A program made the position numbers and the translations under genes. The notes beneath the pieces are model-generated. The model worked only from the letters and a program-made list of their open reading frames with translations. It had not been told where the DNA came from and did not search any database. A DNA stretch of 64,000 nt from NCBI RefSeq assembly GCF_039536745.1, contig NZ_BAAAZE010000012.1, positions 124,001 to 188,000 on the forward strand. The letters run 5' to 3'. Positions 62,974 through 64,000 of the stretch are shown piece by piece. How positions within the stretch are numbered: the stretch's first letter is position 1; every line of letters starts with the position of its first letter. Source of the DNA: Actimicrobium antarcticum. Lineage in GTDB: Bacteria > Pseudomonadota > Gammaproteobacteria > Burkholderiales > Burkholderiaceae_D.

Positions 62974-64000
62974 TCAATCCGCTTTTTTCAGCAACGCCAG
63001 TTTTTGCCAGGTATCGATGACCGAATCAGGATTGAGCGAAATCGATTCGATCCCTTCCAGCATCAGCCATTCTGCGAAGTCAGGATGGTCGGACGGCCCC
63101 TGGCCGCAAATACCAATGTACTTGCCTGCTGCACGGCAAGCCGCAATCGCTTTCGAGAGCAAGGCACGCACGGCCGGATCACGCTCGTCAAAGTCGGCCG
63201 CCAGCAGTTCCATGCCGGAGTCACGATCCAGACCCAGCGTCAGCTGAGTCAGGTCGTTCGAACCGATCGAGAAACCGTCAAAGAATTCGAGAAACTGTTC
63301 GGCCAGAATCGCATTCGATGGCACTTCGCACATCATGATCAGGCGCAGGCCATTTTCGCCGCGCTTCAGCCCATTCTTGCCGAGCAAATTGACGACCTTT
63401 TCAGCTTGCCCGAGCGTACGCACGAACGGCACCATGATCTCGACGTTGGTCAGGCCCATGTCATTGCGCACGCGTTTCATGGCCAGGCATTCCATTTCGA
63501 ACGACTCGGCAAAATCGGCCGACAGATAGCGGGCTGCGCCGCGGAAACCCAGCATCGGGTTTTCTTCGTCCGGCTCGTAGCGCGATCCACCGATCAGCTT
63601 CTTGTATTCGTTGGACTTGAAGTCCGACAAACGCACGATCACTGGCTTGGGCCAGAACGCCGCGGCGATGGTCGCCATGCCTTCAGCCAGCTTGTCGACA
63701 TAAAACGCCTTCGGCGACGCGTGACCGCGCGCGACGGACTCGACAGCTTTTTTCAGGTCGGCATCGATGTTCGGATACTCGAGGATCGCTTTCGGATGAA
63801 CGCCAATGTTGTTGTTGATGATGAACTCAAGACGCGCCAGGCCAACACCGTTGTTCGGGATCGACTGGAAATCAAACGCGAGTTGCGGGTTACCGACGTT
63901 CATCATGATCTTCAGCGGCAGCTTCGGCAGTTCGCCGCGCAGCACTTCGGTGATTTCGGTTTCGAGCAGGCCGTCATAGATCTTGCCCTCGTCGCCTTCT
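62974..64000 (-). CDS. ppsA: Phosphoenolpyruvate synthase, C-terminal part (runs off the window)
   Basis: The 3' end of the gene; about 342 residues are visible, and the reading frame stays open to the window edge. GDEGKIYDGLLETEITEV at the edge is the end of the phosphohistidine domain, followed by the PEP-binding barrel: QSIPNNGVGLARLEFI, SRYEPDEENPMLGFRGAARY, MVPFVRTLGQAEKV, FSIGSNDLTQLTLGLDRDSG and CGQGPSDHPDFAEWL with the catalytic Cys. It converts pyruvate, ATP and water to PEP in gluconeogenesis. The internal GTG at 63945 is not the start. Confidence 0.95.
   Translation of the reverse strand, partial: EGDEGKIYDGLLETEITEVLRGELPKLPLKIMMNVGNPQLAFDFQSIPNNGVGLARLEFIINNNIGVHPKAILEYPNIDADLKKAVESVARGHASPKAFYVDKLAEGMATIAAAFWPKPVIVRLSDFKSNEYKKLIGGSRYEPDEENPMLGFRGAARYLSADFAESFEMECLAMKRVRNDMGLTNVEIMVPFVRTLGQAEKVVNLLGKNGLKRGENGLRLIMMCEVPSNAILAEQFLEFFDGFSIGSNDLTQLTLGLDRDSGMELLAADFDERDPAVRALLSKAIAACRAAGKYIGICGQGPSDHPDFAEWLMLEGIESISLNPDSVIDTWQKLALLKKAD

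Overview
The window reads as chromosomal DNA of a betaproteobacterium of the order Burkholderiales, most likely Oxalobacteraceae. This is inferred from the high-GC codon use, the blocks smpB / ratA-rnfH / guaB-guaA, nfeD-qmcA and ppsA, single-chain PurL, and imuA-imuB. No phage, integrase, plasmid or CRISPR genes were seen, and no rRNA or tRNA was recognised. Nearly all of it is protein coding, with a few intergenic stretches of 300-600 bases that hold repeats and regulatory motifs.

Layout. 1-5557: a phosphorelay cassette (HTH-first response regulator, Cache-type histidine kinase, lone Hpt protein, Cache-type hybrid kinase). 5619-8443: a surface 5'-nucleotidase/cyclic phosphodiesterase lipoprotein overlapping a Sel1-repeat protein. 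8828-9961: a soluble histidine kinase. 10087-14560: a DUF6352 protein and the exported DUF1501/DUF1800 pair, the latter with an 18-bp tandem-repeat linker. 14747-23716: one long minus-strand operon for peptide or gamma-glutamyl compound use (binding protein, two permeases, two ATPases, GntR regulator, gamma-glutamyltransferase-like enzyme, SBF transporter). 23717-24002: an intergenic stretch with 15-bp repeats and a plus-strand terminator, a candidate small RNA or small peptide.

23988-29457: a compact minus-strand cluster of TadG-like, TadE-like and pilin-like proteins with two unknown exported proteins, a DUF192 protein and a secreted glutaredoxin-SH3 fusion. No Tad motor, prepilin peptidase or secretin gene is present, which makes it the most unusual locus here. 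29653-33121: a heterodimeric MdlA/MdlB-type ABC exporter. 33310-33680: a cluster of REP-like palindromes and 32-bp repeats. 33724-35869: a DUF3047 protein and an exonuclease/GIY-YIG fusion. 35987-39293: late cobalamin assembly (BtuF-like protein, CobC, CobS, CobT). 39679-42469: a two-subunit molybdenum hydroxylase.

42942-45224: the SOS mutagenesis pair imuA-imuB behind a perfect LexA box. 45427-64000: mainly housekeeping genes: a small membrane protein, purL, an amidase, an exported S9 peptidase, a DUF3422 protein, guaB-guaA, a DUF4124 protein, rnfH-ratA divergent from smpB, a carboxymuconolactone decarboxylase-like protein, nfeD-qmcA, and the 3' part of ppsA, which runs off the right edge.

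Themes that connect the genes are signal transduction, nucleotide salvage and synthesis (5'-nucleotidase, PurL, GuaA, GuaB), peptide/glutathione-type nutrient uptake, envelope proteins, and B12 completion. Start codons were chosen from 4-bp overlaps, Shine-Dalgarno sequences, signal peptides and family N-termini. All functions are judged by eye from motifs, not by database search.
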